A DNA stretch of 64,000 bases. Source: Neolewinella persica DSM 23188. GTDB taxonomy: Bacteria; Bacteroidota; Bacteroidia; Chitinophagales; Saprospiraceae. The position numbers were made by a program, and so were the translations under genes. The notes below the pieces were generated by a model that saw nothing but the letters and a program-made list of their open reading frames with translations, had not been told where the DNA came from and did not search any database. The stretch lies in assembly GCF_000373105.1 (NCBI RefSeq), contig NZ_KB890432.1, positions 47,070 through 111,069 on the forward strand, read 5' to 3'. Every line of letters starts with the position of its first letter. Within the stretch, counting starts at the first letter, position 1. Shown here one piece after another: positions 8,913 through 19,400 of this stretch.

Positions 8913-9425
8913 CTACTTGAACCAGGAAGCATACTTCAAATAAGCCGCCGCAATCCGCTCAATCGTATCCGCCCGTTGGGCGGGATCCAGGTCTTTGATT
9001 TTTTTAGCGGGAATACCGGCGTAAACGGAATTAGCCTCACAGCGCATCCCGGCGGGCACCACCGCTCCGGCTCCAATGATGACATTCGATTCTACCACCG
9101 CATCATCCATCACGATCGCTCCCATGCCGATTAGTACCGAATCATGGATGGTGCAACCGTGCACGATGGCCCGGTGGCCGATACTGACGTCGTTGCCAAT
9201 GATGGTAGCTGCCCGCTCGTAAGTACAGTGGATACAGGCACCATCCTGAATGTTGACGCGGTCGCCGATAGTGATGGCATTGACGTCGGCCCGAACAACA
9301 GCGGTAAACCAGACCGAACAGTCATTGCCCATGGTCAATTCTCCGATGAGCGTTGCGTTCTCGGCGATGAAGCAATTTTCTCCGTAGGTGGGGGTGTGGC
9401 CGCGAACTGGGATTATTAATGGCAT
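8913..9425 (-). CDS. Gamma carbonic anhydrase family protein
   Basis: A 170-residue left-handed beta-helix protein with hexapeptide repeats throughout. Three histidines in the metal-binding pattern are present at about 66, 84 and 89 (DGACIHCTY and SIGHRAIVHGC). It is close to YrdA/CaiE-type gamma carbonic anhydrases, which form trimers with zinc or iron at subunit interfaces. Carbonic anhydrase activity is often weak or absent in this branch. I chose the ATG at 9425 (MPLIIPVRG). The in-frame TTG at 9431 lies in a tandem repeat and is unlikely. The start codon overlaps a heptanucleotide array, so leader length may vary between strains. Confidence 0.88.
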   Translation of the reverse strand: MPLIIPVRGHTPTYGENCFIAENATLIGELTMGNDCSVWFTAVVRADVNAITIGDRVNIQDGACIHCTYERAATIIGNDVSIGHRAIVHGCTIHDSVLIGMGAIVMDDAVVESNVIIGAGAVVPAGMRCEANSVYAGIPAKKIKDLDPAQRADTIERIAAAYLKYASWFK

Positions 9426-9494
9426 GGTCAATGGTCAATGGTCAATGGTCAATGGTCAATGGTCAATGGTCAATGGTCAATGGTCAATGGTCAA
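9424..9494. repeat. Heptanucleotide tandem array (ATGGTCA, ten units)
   Basis: Ten consecutive perfect copies of ATGGTCA run from 9424 to 9493. The array begins inside the start codon of the gamma carbonic anhydrase gene. Toward the other gene, 9554-9576 reads CCAATAGTCCAAAATACC..., a segment also found at 25319-25336, ending at the stop codon of the aldo/keto reductase. The whole spacer therefore resembles an unequal pair of repeat arms. Confidence 0.9.
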
Positions 9495-9573
9495 GAAAAG
9501 CGTCATAGCGTTGGGTTCCTAATTTCTATACTTGTTTTTGAAAAAAAGTCCCGCCAATAGTCCAAAATACCAA

Positions 9574-10488
9574 TCAGGCAACCTCGTGCCCCGTAGCTGC
9601 CTCCAGAATCGCGAACCAGTCCTGCGTCTCCATGTCCAGAGCGAGGGCCAGGCGGGTATTGTCCAGGCGGCTGGTTTTGGTGGTTCCCACTACGGGAATG
9701 GCACCTACTGGGTGTTTGAGCAACCAGGCCAGGAGAATGACATCTTCACTGACGTTTCCATATTTCCGGGCGAGGGTTTTGACAACATCGCGGAGGCGAA
9801 GCACGCCGGTACCTTCGCTTTTGAAATATTTGCTTCCGCCAAGCGGGCTCCAGATCATGGGGCGGATCTTCGCGGTAATCAACTCATCAAAAGTACCGTC
9901 GTAAAAACATTTTGGATGTAATGGATGACACTCGACTTGATTGGTCACCAGTTTGGTGCAGCCTGCCAGGAGGTTGAACTGGCTCGGGGAGAAGTTACTA
10001 ACGCCAAAAGCTCTGACCTTTCCATCTTGTTCAAGGCGGCTGAAGGCTTCGGCCACTTCGGAAGGATCCATCAGGGGGCTGGGACGATGAATGAGGAACA
10101 AATCGAGGTAATCCGTCCGAAGGTTTTGCAGACTCCGCTCAGCACTATTGATGATGTACTTCCTGCTCAGGTCGTAGCTTTTAATCATATTGTCCGGTCG
10201 GCGGTGGGTTTCCAGGCGGATACCGCATTTGGTCACCAGTTGCATTTGGGCGCGGACGCTGGTGCCGAGCCCGGTCAACGCTTCGCCAAAGGTGGATTCT
10301 GTGGAGTAATGGCCGTAGATGTCCGCATGATCGAAGGTGGTAATGCCGATATCCAAGCAATGCCGGATCATGTCAGACATCTGGTTCGGGGCATAATCAG
10401 CCCCCCACTCTCCCCAGGTCATCACGCCGGCTACAATCCGGGAGAGACTGGGCCCGTTGGGAGTAATATTTATTTGGTCGATGGTCAT
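9574..10488 (-). CDS. Aldo/keto reductase
   Basis: An NADPH-dependent oxidoreductase of the aldo/keto reductase family, about 304 residues. The catalytic tetrad is visible: Asp and Tyr in FDHADIYG, Lys in VTKCGI and His in LFLIHRP. The barrel end has the coenzyme-binding segment AIPVVGTTKTSRLDN. It resembles YdhF-type reductases. I prefer the Met at 10488 (MTIDQINI...), since the family N-terminus begins there. An upstream Met at 10506 would add six residues. The substrate is unknown and no pathway genes lie next to it. Confidence 0.88.
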   Translation of the reverse strand: MTIDQINITPNGPSLSRIVAGVMTWGEWGADYAPNQMSDMIRHCLDIGITTFDHADIYGHYSTESTFGEALTGLGTSVRAQMQLVTKCGIRLETHRRPDNMIKSYDLSRKYIINSAERSLQNLRTDYLDLFLIHRPSPLMDPSEVAEAFSRLEQDGKVRAFGVSNFSPSQFNLLAGCTKLVTNQVECHPLHPKCFYDGTFDELITAKIRPMIWSPLGGSKYFKSEGTGVLRLRDVVKTLARKYGNVSEDVILLAWLLKHPVGAIPVVGTTKTSRLDNTRLALALDMETQDWFAILEAATGHEVA

Positions 10489-10645
10489 AGCGTAAAAGTA
10501 ATTCACCGGCGGTTAAAATCCAGGGTACATGCAGTGTAGCTTAACTTTGTTCTGCTTAAGTTGGTCTTACCTGCATTCCACCACAGCGCCCGGGCATTAA
10601 AAAAACCTCCTCTGCCTAAAGCTTCCCTGGCAAAACGTATAATTA

Positions 10646-11359
10646 ATGGATAAATTTATTTCTTTCTGCCTCTTATTTATCTGCTGTTCTTGCCTGTTGC
10701 AAGCACAAAACGTCCAGAAACGCCCCGTCTCCGCCGCGCCCTTCTTTATTGATGCGGACGTTGGTACTTTGTTGATAATCGATGATTATGGAGCCATCTT
10801 TGCACACTGGTCATTGGGGGCGGGCTACCGGATCAACCCGCGTAAGGCCATCGGGTTGGAATATCGCTGGGCGTACTCCAGCGCCAGTTACTATAACCCC
10901 GAATATGGGCGTGGTGTGGGCATAACCTATCGTTACACGAACAAGGGGCTCTTCGTCAAAACTGCCATTGGTTTGGAGTTGAACGCTAAAAAGGAGAACT
11001 ACGAATCACCGATCATATACGATGCGGTGGGTGGCAGTTTCTACCACAACCTAACGTTGGGCTGCCGTTTCCGCAGCGGTATCTTCTTGGGGATTTCGGG
11101 AACCGGTTTTTTCAATCGGATTTTCAAACGATCAGAGTTTATTCTTGCCCCGGAGTACGCAGCGGAGTATGATGAAACCGGCGAGTTCCCATTTTTTGAT
11201 GTCCGGCAGGCACCGGAGGGTGCGGGTAACTTTGTATCGCGCGGAGAGCGAACGTTTAATTTGTACGCGCCGACCCTCACGATCGGCTACGCCTTCCCGG
11301 GGCGGGGAAAGAAAAAAGACCAGAAGGTACAACCGGCTGGCAGTAAGGAGAAAAGATAA
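10646..11359 (+). CDS. Outer-membrane beta-barrel protein (secreted)
   Basis: A 237-residue protein with an N-terminal signal peptide (hydrophobic residues 4-17, ending in LLQAQ). The rest shows alternating hydrophobic/aromatic strands typical of an eight-stranded beta-barrel: 'AIGLEYRWAY', 'VGITYRYTNKGLFVKTAIG' and 'LTLGCRFRSGIFLGISG', with the last strand LTIGYAF before a basic tail. It probably sits in the outer membrane. No substrate or partner is indicated. It is a stand-alone gene divergent from the aldo/keto reductase. Confidence 0.75.
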   Translation: MDKFISFCLLFICCSCLLQAQNVQKRPVSAAPFFIDADVGTLLIIDDYGAIFAHWSLGAGYRINPRKAIGLEYRWAYSSASYYNPEYGRGVGITYRYTNKGLFVKTAIGLELNAKKENYESPIIYDAVGGSFYHNLTLGCRFRSGIFLGISGTGFFNRIFKRSEFILAPEYAAEYDETGEFPFFDVRQAPEGAGNFVSRGERTFNLYAPTLTIGYAFPGRGKKKDQKVQPAGSKEKR

Positions 11360-11567
11360 GCGGGCCATGCCCGACAGGGCTTTTCCCCTCGTAACCGCCA
11401 ACCTCTCCGGACATGATTTCTAATACACCAGCTCGTGTGCCTTTCCTGTCCGGCTAATCATCCACTTTAGTGGCCGGTTAGTACCCTGTTGTGCTGTGGC
11501 GAATTTCCGGTCAACCATCATCAGGCCGATGCTGGCGATTATATTTGCGTCCAATCAAGTCATCGCC

Positions 11568-11939
11568 ATGAAATACCTCCACCTGGCCGTCGCCGCCCTC
11601 TTCGCTCTTTGTGCCTATTGGCAATTAAACGACCCTGACTGGAATAAGTGGGTAGCGGCCTACGGAGTAGTGGTTTTCATTGCTCTTCGTACATTTTTTG
11701 GTGGCTTACGCCCCATTGTACCTTTATTACCAATGCTGGTGCTATTTGGCTGGTGGACGACCTACGTGCCCGAATTTGCCCAATGGATCAGCGACGGCAT
11801 GCCCACCATCACCGGTTCCATGAAAGCCGAGTCTCCACACGTGGAGTTGACACGGGAATTTTTCGGACTATTGATTTGCTGGGGCACTTTGGCTGCTTAT
11901 GCGTGGGGAGCGTGGAAAACTGGAAAACGTAAAGCCTAA
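11568..11939 (+). CDS. TMEM220-like transmembrane protein
   Basis: A 123-residue membrane protein with four predicted helices. The first helix ends in ALCAYWQLNDPDW, the hallmark of the transmembrane-220 family, and a later helix carries ...FFGLLICWGTLAAYAWG. I chose the ATG at 11568 because the hydrophobic first helix begins there. The longer frame from a GTG at 11496 adds an unconvincing extension. The function is unknown. It sits 33 bp upstream of the rhamnosidase gene and may be co-transcribed with it. Confidence 0.78.
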   Translation: MKYLHLAVAALFALCAYWQLNDPDWNKWVAAYGVVVFIALRTFFGGLRPIVPLLPMLVLFGWWTTYVPEFAQWISDGMPTITGSMKAESPHVELTREFFGLLICWGTLAAYAWGAWKTGKRKA

Positions 11940-11972
11940 GTAAATTCCTTTTTCAACCTTTCATCTTACTTC

Positions 11973-14357
11973 ATGATCCGCTACCTCATTTTCCTTTGCT
12001 TATGTTTAGTTCCGTCTTTAGCTAAAACCCAATTCAACGCCAACTGGGTAACCCACCCCACCCTGAAAGGCAGCGAGCAAGCCGTGGTCCTCTTCCGCTC
12101 CACCTTCAACCTGGAGACCCTGCCAGATAGTTTCCCCATAGACATTACGGCGGACGCCCACTTCCGCCTCCACGTCAACGGAAAATGGGTCACCTGGGGG
12201 CCTCAATTAGGAGATATTCAACACTGGCGGTACGATCATCACGACTTACTCCCCCATCTCAAAACAGGCGAAAACATCATCGGGATAGAAGTTTTCAACT
12301 GGGGCCACTACCGCCTCTTTGGGATGGAGAGTGAACGGACCGCCCTACTAGTACAGGGCTATGGGCCGTCCGGATTCCTGACCACCCAACGCAATAGAAA
12401 AAACTACCAGTGCGCCCTCGATCCCGGCGTCCGGGGTAAACAAATTCGTTGGCGTTACGACGATCGGGACATCATCGGCGGTCTTTATGCCAACAACCCG
12501 ACCGATAGCCTTTTAGCAACTGACCATCAGTGGAACTGGCAACAAGATGGTTTCCCCGCTGGCACGTGGTCTTATCCCTCTTTCGTAGAGTGGGGGCAAC
12601 TCCGGAAAAACGGCGGTGCCTTCCTGTGGATGCTGGAACCACGCACCACGCCGCCGCAAAAACGTACCCCCCAGGCATTCAAGGCGCTGCGGCATTCCTC
12701 AAAAGGTGTTGGTCTGCCCAAGGGCTGGCACCTCGGTCGGCAGAACGTAGAACTTCCGGCTAACGGCGCCTACCGTTTTCTATTGGATATGGGCGAGGTC
12801 ACCTTCGGCTTTCCTACCCTCCGCTGGAGTGGTGGTAAAGATGCCACCATCACCTATACCTGGGCAGAGAACCTCTTCAACCCCGATAAAACAAAGCCGC
12901 ACCGCGACGAAGTGGAGGGTAAAATTGTCAAAGGTTACTTCGATACCGTCGTCGCAGATGGAGGTAAAAACCGCAGCTATATCCCCAGTTGGTACCGCAC
13001 CCTGCGTTACCTCGAAATCCAGGTAACCGTAAAGGAGGAGCCTCTTCAACTCCGCGCGCCCACTTTCGACCGCGTCACCAGCAGCATCCCGCTGACGGCC
13101 AGCTGGGAGAGTGACGACCAGGCGCTGGACGACATTGTGGACATGAGCGTCCGGACGGTCGAAATCTGCACCCAGGACTATTACCTCAGCGATGCTTACT
13201 ACGAAACGATGCAGTACATCGGCGACACCAAAATTCAGGCGCCGGTATGGGAACTCTACACCGGAGATCGGCGGCACACCCGCAACGCCCTGATGGATTT
13301 CCACCGTGGCCGAAACGAAAATGGCGTACTTAAATCTGCCTACCCCAACCGCTACCAATTCTATCATTCGACCTATTCCCTGGTTTGGGTAGATATGGTT
13401 TACGATTACTTTCAGCGGTCAGGAGACACAGCGTTTGTGCGTCAATTCCTACCGGGCATTACCCATACGCTGAGTTATTTTGACGCCCACTACAACCGAA
13501 CGTCGGGTTATCTGGAGGGCATCCCCTATTGGCCGTTTATCGACTGGTACGTCGGGGCGGAGCAGATGGGAATTGCTCCTGGTTCCGATGCCGACGCCTC
13601 CACGCCCGTCAGCCTGCATTATGCACATGCCCTGGGCAGTGCGGCCTCTCTTTTTGAGGCATTAAATGCCAAAGGCAATCAGGCAAAAGATTGGAAAGAA
13701 CAACAACGGGGCATGATTGCCACGCTCAGAAAACGCTGTTATAATTCGGGGCGTAAACTCCTGGCAGAGCGGCCAGATCAAAGCTACTACGACCAGCACA
13801 GCAGCATTTTGGGTATTTTGCTCAATGTCATTCCGGAAAAGGAACAAGAGCAAGCCCTCGAAGCTTTGCTGCGCGACGAAGACCTTGGCCAGGCGACCTA
13901 TTACTATCGCTACTACCTTTTTACCGCGCTGGAAAAACTGGATCGGGCCGACCTGTTCCGGGAGGTCCTGCAACCCTGGCTCATTCTTCGTGATCAGGGG
14001 GCGACCACCCTGGTGGAACGTTTTGAAGACGTCCGCAAGCCTACCCGTTCTGAGGCCCATCCATGGGGGGCTTCGCCGGCACTTTTTGCTTATCGGTTGC
14101 TGGCTGGCATTGATACGGAACATCATAGTGACGGTATCCGTATGGCTCCGGCATTCGGCCACCTGAAGTACATGCAGGGCTATTGTCCGGTGCAAGGAAA
14201 GGATGCAGGGGTCGGTTTCGTGCTACGCCTGGATGGCGATAAATTAAGCGGAACGGTCAGGGCAGAAACCCTGCCGATCGATTTTAGCTGGGGTGGGCAT
14301 CGGGTCAGGGTGGCTGCGGGGGAGACGGAGGAGATTGGACTGAAGCGGAAGGAGTAG
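11973..14357 (+). CDS. Secreted GH78-like alpha-L-rhamnosidase
   Basis: A 794-residue protein with a signal peptide (to about residue 18). The N-terminal beta domain includes the rhamnosidase-type sequence ADAHFRLHVNGKWV. The (alpha/alpha)6 barrel has the catalytic-region motif DAYYETMQYIGDT, where the Glu is the expected general acid, and then SAYPNRYQFYHSTYSLVWVDM. A C-terminal beta-sandwich closes the protein. The predicted reaction is hydrolysis of terminal alpha-L-rhamnose from glycans, in the periplasm or outside the cell. There is no SusC/SusD pair next to it, so it is not part of an evident polysaccharide utilisation locus. It lies 33 bp after the TMEM220-like gene. Confidence 0.85.
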   Translation: MIRYLIFLCLCLVPSLAKTQFNANWVTHPTLKGSEQAVVLFRSTFNLETLPDSFPIDITADAHFRLHVNGKWVTWGPQLGDIQHWRYDHHDLLPHLKTGENIIGIEVFNWGHYRLFGMESERTALLVQGYGPSGFLTTQRNRKNYQCALDPGVRGKQIRWRYDDRDIIGGLYANNPTDSLLATDHQWNWQQDGFPAGTWSYPSFVEWGQLRKNGGAFLWMLEPRTTPPQKRTPQAFKALRHSSKGVGLPKGWHLGRQNVELPANGAYRFLLDMGEVTFGFPTLRWSGGKDATITYTWAENLFNPDKTKPHRDEVEGKIVKGYFDTVVADGGKNRSYIPSWYRTLRYLEIQVTVKEEPLQLRAPTFDRVTSSIPLTASWESDDQALDDIVDMSVRTVEICTQDYYLSDAYYETMQYIGDTKIQAPVWELYTGDRRHTRNALMDFHRGRNENGVLKSAYPNRYQFYHSTYSLVWVDMVYDYFQRSGDTAFVRQFLPGITHTLSYFDAHYNRTSGYLEGIPYWPFIDWYVGAEQMGIAPGSDADASTPVSLHYAHALGSAASLFEALNAKGNQAKDWKEQQRGMIATLRKRCYNSGRKLLAERPDQSYYDQHSSILGILLNVIPEKEQEQALEALLRDEDLGQATYYYRYYLFTALEKLDRADLFREVLQPWLILRDQGATTLVERFEDVRKPTRSEAHPWGASPALFAYRLLAGIDTEHHSDGIRMAPAFGHLKYMQGYCPVQGKDAGVGFVLRLDGDKLSGTVRAETLPIDFSWGGHRVRVAAGETEEIGLKRKE

Positions 14358-14370
14358 GTAGTGTTTTTTT

Positions 14371-14388
14371 GGCGCGGACGCTGGTGCA
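14371..14388 (+). repeat. Diverged copy of the GC-rich 18-mer repeat
   Basis: GGCGCGGACGCTGGTGCA differs at two positions from the GGCGCGGCCGCAGGTGCA form. It lies 14 bp after the rhamnosidase stop codon. No facing partner was seen. Confidence 0.45.
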
Positions 14389-14416
14389 GGGAGAGGATAT
14401 GGAGCAAGGAGCATTT

Positions 14417-14467
14417 GGGCCTAACGAAAACAAGGCCGTTCACCCCCGCGTTTTCGTTATAAAGCCC
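14417..14467. terminator. Hairpin between convergent genes (terminator-like)
   Basis: TAACGAAAAC (14422-14431) pairs perfectly with GTTTTCGTTA (14450-14459), and GGGC/GCCC extend the stem on both sides. It lies between the convergent rhamnosidase and response regulator genes and could end transcription from either direction. Confidence 0.55.
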
Positions 14468-14495
14468 ACCATGCAGTAGTTCCAAAGCGCTAACT

Positions 14496-15185
14496 TTACT
14501 GATAAAGCGCAGAAACCTCCCGCCGGTACGTCTGCCCAACAGGCACCTTGCTTTCCCCCAATACCAGTACGTTACCCTGGATGCGGTCAATCTTAGCAAC
14601 GGCAACCACAAAGGACTTGTGTACCCGCATGAATTGGTCTTTAGGCAAAATGTCGGCGTAGGCTGAAATGCTCTCGTGGCAAAGCAAAAAGTCGTCCGCA
14701 AAAAACATTTTGGTGTAGTTACCAAAAGCTTCTATGTAACGTATGTCGGCAGTATTCACCTGATGGTAGGTCTTGTCTCCCTTGATGAAGAAACGCTGTT
14801 CAACTGTTTCACCACTTCCGGTAGCATTTGGTGCAGTACGGATAGTAGCTTTATTTACTGCCTGGACTAACCGGTCGAAGCCAAACGGCTTGAGGAGATA
14901 GTCCACCACATCGAGCTCAAAGCCCTGAAGGGCGTGCTCGCTGTATGCGGTGGTTACGATTACCTGGGGTGGTTGGCGCAAGGTTTTCAGAAAGTCAAAA
15001 CCGGTAAGTTTGGGCATATTCAGGTCCAAAAACATCAGGTCGACAGTATCCTTGCTAAAAAAGTCAATGGCCTCCATCGCGTTGTAACAGTGCTTCTTCA
15101 ACCGCAGGTGCGGGAGTAAGGAACAGTAATCTTCCAGTAAGTCGTGGGCCAGTGGTTCGTCGTCAACAATCAGGTAATCAATCAT
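14496..15185 (-). CDS. LytTR-family response regulator
   Basis: A 229-residue two-domain regulator. The receiver domain has the acidic pair VDDE near residue 8 and the phosphoacceptor Asp54 in LMFLDLNMPKLTG, then TTAYSEHALQGFELDVVDYLLKPF. The C-terminal LytTR DNA-binding domain carries IRYIEAFGNYTKMF and MRVHKSFVVAV. It is the partner of the histidine kinase whose 3' end overlaps it by 8 bp. The two are translationally coupled, with the kinase first. The target genes are unknown. Confidence 0.92.
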   Translation of the reverse strand: MIDYLIVDDEPLAHDLLEDYCSLLPHLRLKKHCYNAMEAIDFFSKDTVDLMFLDLNMPKLTGFDFLKTLRQPPQVIVTTAYSEHALQGFELDVVDYLLKPFGFDRLVQAVNKATIRTAPNATGSGETVEQRFFIKGDKTYHQVNTADIRYIEAFGNYTKMFFADDFLLCHESISAYADILPKDQFMRVHKSFVVAVAKIDRIQGNVLVLGESKVPVGQTYRREVSALYQ

Positions 15186-16305
15186 GGGGCGTTATACTTA
15201 GGGAGGCAAAATAGGTGTCGTTCTGTATCCGTAAATCCAGCTGGTACTGGTCTGGGTAGGTCAACTCCAGGCGTCGGCGTAAGTTTTCCAGGCCGATGCC
15301 CGGGTGTGTACTGGTTTCTTCTACGTCAAAATTATTCTCTACCGTAAAATCGATTCGGTCCCCGGTAGAGGCAAGCACTATATTGACGTAAGCACCGTTC
15401 ATTTTTTTCTCTACGCCGTGCTTAAAAGCATTTTCCAGTAATATGATGAAGAGCAAAGGCGCTACGGTTGCTCCTCGCTCAATCTGGTGGTAAAAGTCCA
15501 GCGTAACCGTCTGGCGATAACGAATTCGATTAAGCTCCAGGTAAGCATTCAGGTAATCAACTTCCTCGCTAAGGGAGACTTTATCTTTCTTCCCTTCATA
15601 TATCGTGTACCGCATCATATCCCCTAGCCTTAGGATTAAATCTGGTGCCTCTTTAGCACCCCTTACCGTCAGGGCATGCAGGTTATTGAGGGTATTGAAG
15701 AAGAAATGGGGATTAATCTGAGATTTGAGCATCGCCAGCTCCGCCGAGGCCTTCTCTCGCTTGAGATCCTGCAACCATTTCCACTGATCATAGATGAGGG
15801 TAACTACGACAAACGGTATGGGCAAGAAAAACAGCGGCAAGATGAAATCCTTATGTACCGTGTACGCCGAAAAATCGCCAATGAACAGCCGGGCCCCAAG
15901 GAAGTAACAGAAGAGAAGCGTGTAAAAGGCTACGATGCCCTTACCATATCGTCGAAAAAAGGAGGGAGCCAGTATGGCAAAAGCCCCCAGGCTCAACGCC
16001 GTCAAAGACAGGAAGGTAATGGGGTTATCGGGGATCTGCATCTTCCCATCGGCAAATACCGTCAGCCAGCAAAAAACGATCAGGATCAAAACCTGTAGGA
16101 AGAATTTTCGATATTGCTTCAGTTCCTGCCAATGATGAATGGGCAGGGAAAACATCAACCACCAAAAAGAGAAGATCAAGATATTCTCTCCGTACGCACT
16201 CGGGTTAATCAGAATATACCCTAGCCAACTGAATATCACCGTGGCCAGTGCGACCAACAGGAGGCCAATAATATAGGCACGGTACCGGAGCAAAAACACT
16301 TTCAT
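15178..16305 (-). CDS. LytS-like sensor histidine kinase (His_kinase family)
   Basis: A 375-residue inner-membrane kinase. Roughly six hydrophobic helices span residues 10-170, followed by a short coiled linker and the phosphoacceptor box INPHFFFNTLNNL (His200). The ATP-binding lobe shows ENAFKHGV and GIGLENLRRRL. There is no extracellular sensor domain of any size, so it probably senses through its membrane segments. It overlaps the LytTR regulator by 8 bp and forms a two-gene operon. It diverges from the ABC-permease/M1 peptidase gene across 187 bp. Confidence 0.92.
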   Translation of the reverse strand: MKVFLLRYRAYIIGLLLVALATVIFSWLGYILINPSAYGENILIFSFWWLMFSLPIHHWQELKQYRKFFLQVLILIVFCWLTVFADGKMQIPDNPITFLSLTALSLGAFAILAPSFFRRYGKGIVAFYTLLFCYFLGARLFIGDFSAYTVHKDFILPLFFLPIPFVVVTLIYDQWKWLQDLKREKASAELAMLKSQINPHFFFNTLNNLHALTVRGAKEAPDLILRLGDMMRYTIYEGKKDKVSLSEEVDYLNAYLELNRIRYRQTVTLDFYHQIERGATVAPLLFIILLENAFKHGVEKKMNGAYVNIVLASTGDRIDFTVENNFDVEETSTHPGIGLENLRRRLELTYPDQYQLDLRIQNDTYFASLSITPHD

Positions 16306-16492
16306 ACTACAAAATTAGGCCAGAAGCGGGGCCGTAAAAATTTTATCGCCGAACCATGACGGAACTTTCACGAACGCCTTTATTTTCAGTATAAACCGGC
16401 TTCCTGCTGAAAACCAGGTATTGTAAGGCAAAAACCAGTTGGGATGTCATCCTTATTTTTCTCGCCTTACGCCTACGATTAGCTTCGGCGCT

Positions 16493-19400
16493 ATGCTATA
16501 CGACCTCCTCCGTTTTGAATTCGGCTACCAACTACGTCAACGTTACGTCTGGCTGTTCATGCTTTTGTTTTTGAGCCTTGGCCTCCTGGTCGGACGCCAG
16601 GACCAGGTGGGCGTGAACATCGTGTTTAACGGGAGCTACCAAATGTCTTTCATACTGGGACTTTTCAGTCTGTCTACCGTGTTCATTGTAATGTTTGCTA
16701 CCGGAAATGGCCTGCACCGCGACCAACAGTATAAGTTTGAAGAGATACTTTTCAGTTCCGGCCTCAAAAAATGGCAGTTTTATTGGGTCCGTTACATCGG
16801 GGTACTCGGCACCAGCGCGCTGGCTTTTGGGCCCCTGGTGATCGGTTTGATTTTGGGACAGTGCTTTGCCGATGTAGCCCCCGAACGCTACGGCCCCTGG
16901 ACCTGGGGCAATTACCTAAAGCCATGGTGCTGGCTGGTATTACCCAATATCCTGATTTGCTCCTCTCTGATCTTCGTGGTTAGCCTGTTGTTCCGCAACA
17001 CCTTCGCCGCCTACGCCACGGCGGTACTGATTTATGCGGGTTACTGGCTGGGCGCTATTTTTCTCAATTCTCCGCTCCTGGCACAAGGGGTGCCCACCAG
17101 CCCGGAAAACATGGCAATTGCCGCCATCGCCTCCCCCTTTGGGCTGGCTGCCTTTTTTGAACAGACGCAGTATTGGACACCAACGGAACACAGTTTTCGA
17201 CAACTGGCGTTTACGGGTTATTTAGCCTGGAACAGGGTCTTATGGTTTGGTATCTCCATAGCCGTGCTACTCTTTGGGTACTTCCGTTTTTCTTTGCGAC
17301 CGGAGGTTGGTAGGGGGAAGAATCGCCAGGGCCAGCCGAGCAAAGCCTTCGCTCTTCGGCCGAGGCGGGAGGTACGACCTGATTCGTCCGACCAGAGGAG
17401 GTTATCCGGTAATTTACGACCCGATCACCCGGCGGACGAGCCAGCTCCTATCGTCGCGTCCCGGCCGCCGAGCGATCTCCCTACACCATTCCCCATCGTA
17501 ACCAAGACCTTTGGCGTATACCATGAATGGCGGGCCTTCCTCCGTAATCTCAGCCGGGAGCTACGCTTCGTCTTTGGCCATCTCGCATTTTTGGGCATTT
17601 TTGCCACCTGGTTATTCATCGTCATTTCAGAGGTACACAGCCACCTGCGTATCCGTGGGGATTACGGAGAGGTCTTATATCCTTACCTCGCCGCACTAAT
17701 CGAACAGTTCGCCGGTGTACTCCCTTATTTTTCACTTATCCTCATTGTCTTTTATGGCGGCGAGTTGGTGTGGCGGGAGCGCACCCTGCGTATTAGTGAC
17801 ATCATGGATGCCATGCCCGTCTCTAACGCTGCAATCTACCTGGCGAAGCTGGCCGCCTTGACCATTTTACCACTGGTCCTGCTAAGTTCCGGTTTGTTGG
17901 TCTGTCTTGGTTATCAATTAGGATACGGTGGCGTTTCCATCTCGCCAATTTCTTACCTCCTTGTCTTTTACCTGCTCGCCGGTCGGCTGCTTTTCTTTGC
18001 CACGCTTACCATCATGCTGCAAAGCCTTGCGACAAATAAGTACTTAGGCATGTTGCTAAGCCTCGTCCTTTGCCTTGTTCTGGCAACACCTCTTAGCGTT
18101 CGATTAGGATTGGAACATCCCTTATGGCGGCCGGGCGACCTGACCCAGGTTCAATTTAATGATATGAGCGGATTTGGCGTGGAACTGGGAGCCTACCATT
18201 TACGTGTAGCCCTGGTCGTTTTCCTGGGAGGCTTCTTTTCCCTGATCGGTTTTCGGGCCTGGAAACGTGGAACTGACGAGAACCTGGCCTCTCGCCTGAT
18301 TCGGCCCCGCCCTGGCTCCTCCCGCTTCGAACGCCTGCTTTCTGCACTTGCCCTTATCGGAACCGCAGGCTGCATCTTCGCCATTTTCTATCAGGTAAAC
18401 ATGGTGGAGCCCTACATCAACGCCAGTCGAAGTACCGACTTGTCAGAAGAATACGAGCGACGCTTTAAGCAATACGATCAACTTCAGAAACTCTACCCCG
18501 TTGACCTGAACTACACGATAGACCTGTTCCCCGAAGAGCGGCAGTACTCCGTTACTGCCAGGCATATTCTGAAGAACAAAGGAAATTCCCCCGTCGATAA
18601 AGTCTTCCTTTCTGCCCGCTTAGCCTTACAGGAGGTACGACTCAGCGGAGGCCATTTGCTAAGCCACGACAATAAACACCTGACTTATCTCTATCAATTT
18701 GACACCCCGCTCCAACCCGGAGATAGCACGACCTTAAATTACTCACTGGAAGTTGAGAGCACCGCCTTTAACCCCCGACTTGACATCGCCAACAACGGAA
18801 CGTACATCCTTCCGGCACGCTTCGAACCCTCCATGGGTTATCGCCCATCGCGGGAAATAAGAAACGATCGAGAAAGAGAACGACGGGGCCTGCCTCCACG
18901 TGGAGAAGAACTCATTTCTTCCGACCACTTTGCGCTTCCGACAGAAACTGGTTTGGGCCGGGTAAACTTCGAATGCCTGATCTCCACCAGCGCAACGCAG
19001 ACAGCGCTTGCCCCAGGAACGCTGCAAAAAGAATGGACCGAAAACGGCCGCTATTTTGCCCACTTCAAGGCGCAAGAAAAAGTAGTGCCCTTTCTGGCTT
19101 TTTTCTCGGCTGACTATGAAGTTCGCCGCGAAATTTACCAGGGCATTACCATTGAGCACTACTTCCACGCCGAGCATGATATGAACATCGACGCTTCCGT
19201 TCTAGCCGTAAAACGAGCACTTGATTATGGCCAGGAGCAGTTCGGGCCTTATCCATATGATTACTTACGCATTGCCGAAATCCCCGGCCACTACCGCTTT
19301 GGCGGCATGGCCATGCCGGGCTTGATCAGTATGGTTTCCAATCGATATTATTTGGTGGATCAGCGAAACACTACGGCCTTCAACCTGGTGGCAAAGCGCG

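Noticed and set aside
10246..10266. GC-rich repeat copy in the aldo/keto reductase gene
   Set aside because: Three mismatches, and the encoded residues fit the family in this region, so chance similarity is more likely.
12780..13367. Long minus-strand ORF inside the rhamnosidase gene
   Set aside because: It is a shadow frame with no domain features. The same holds for the long antisense ORFs under alaS, parE and the malic enzyme.
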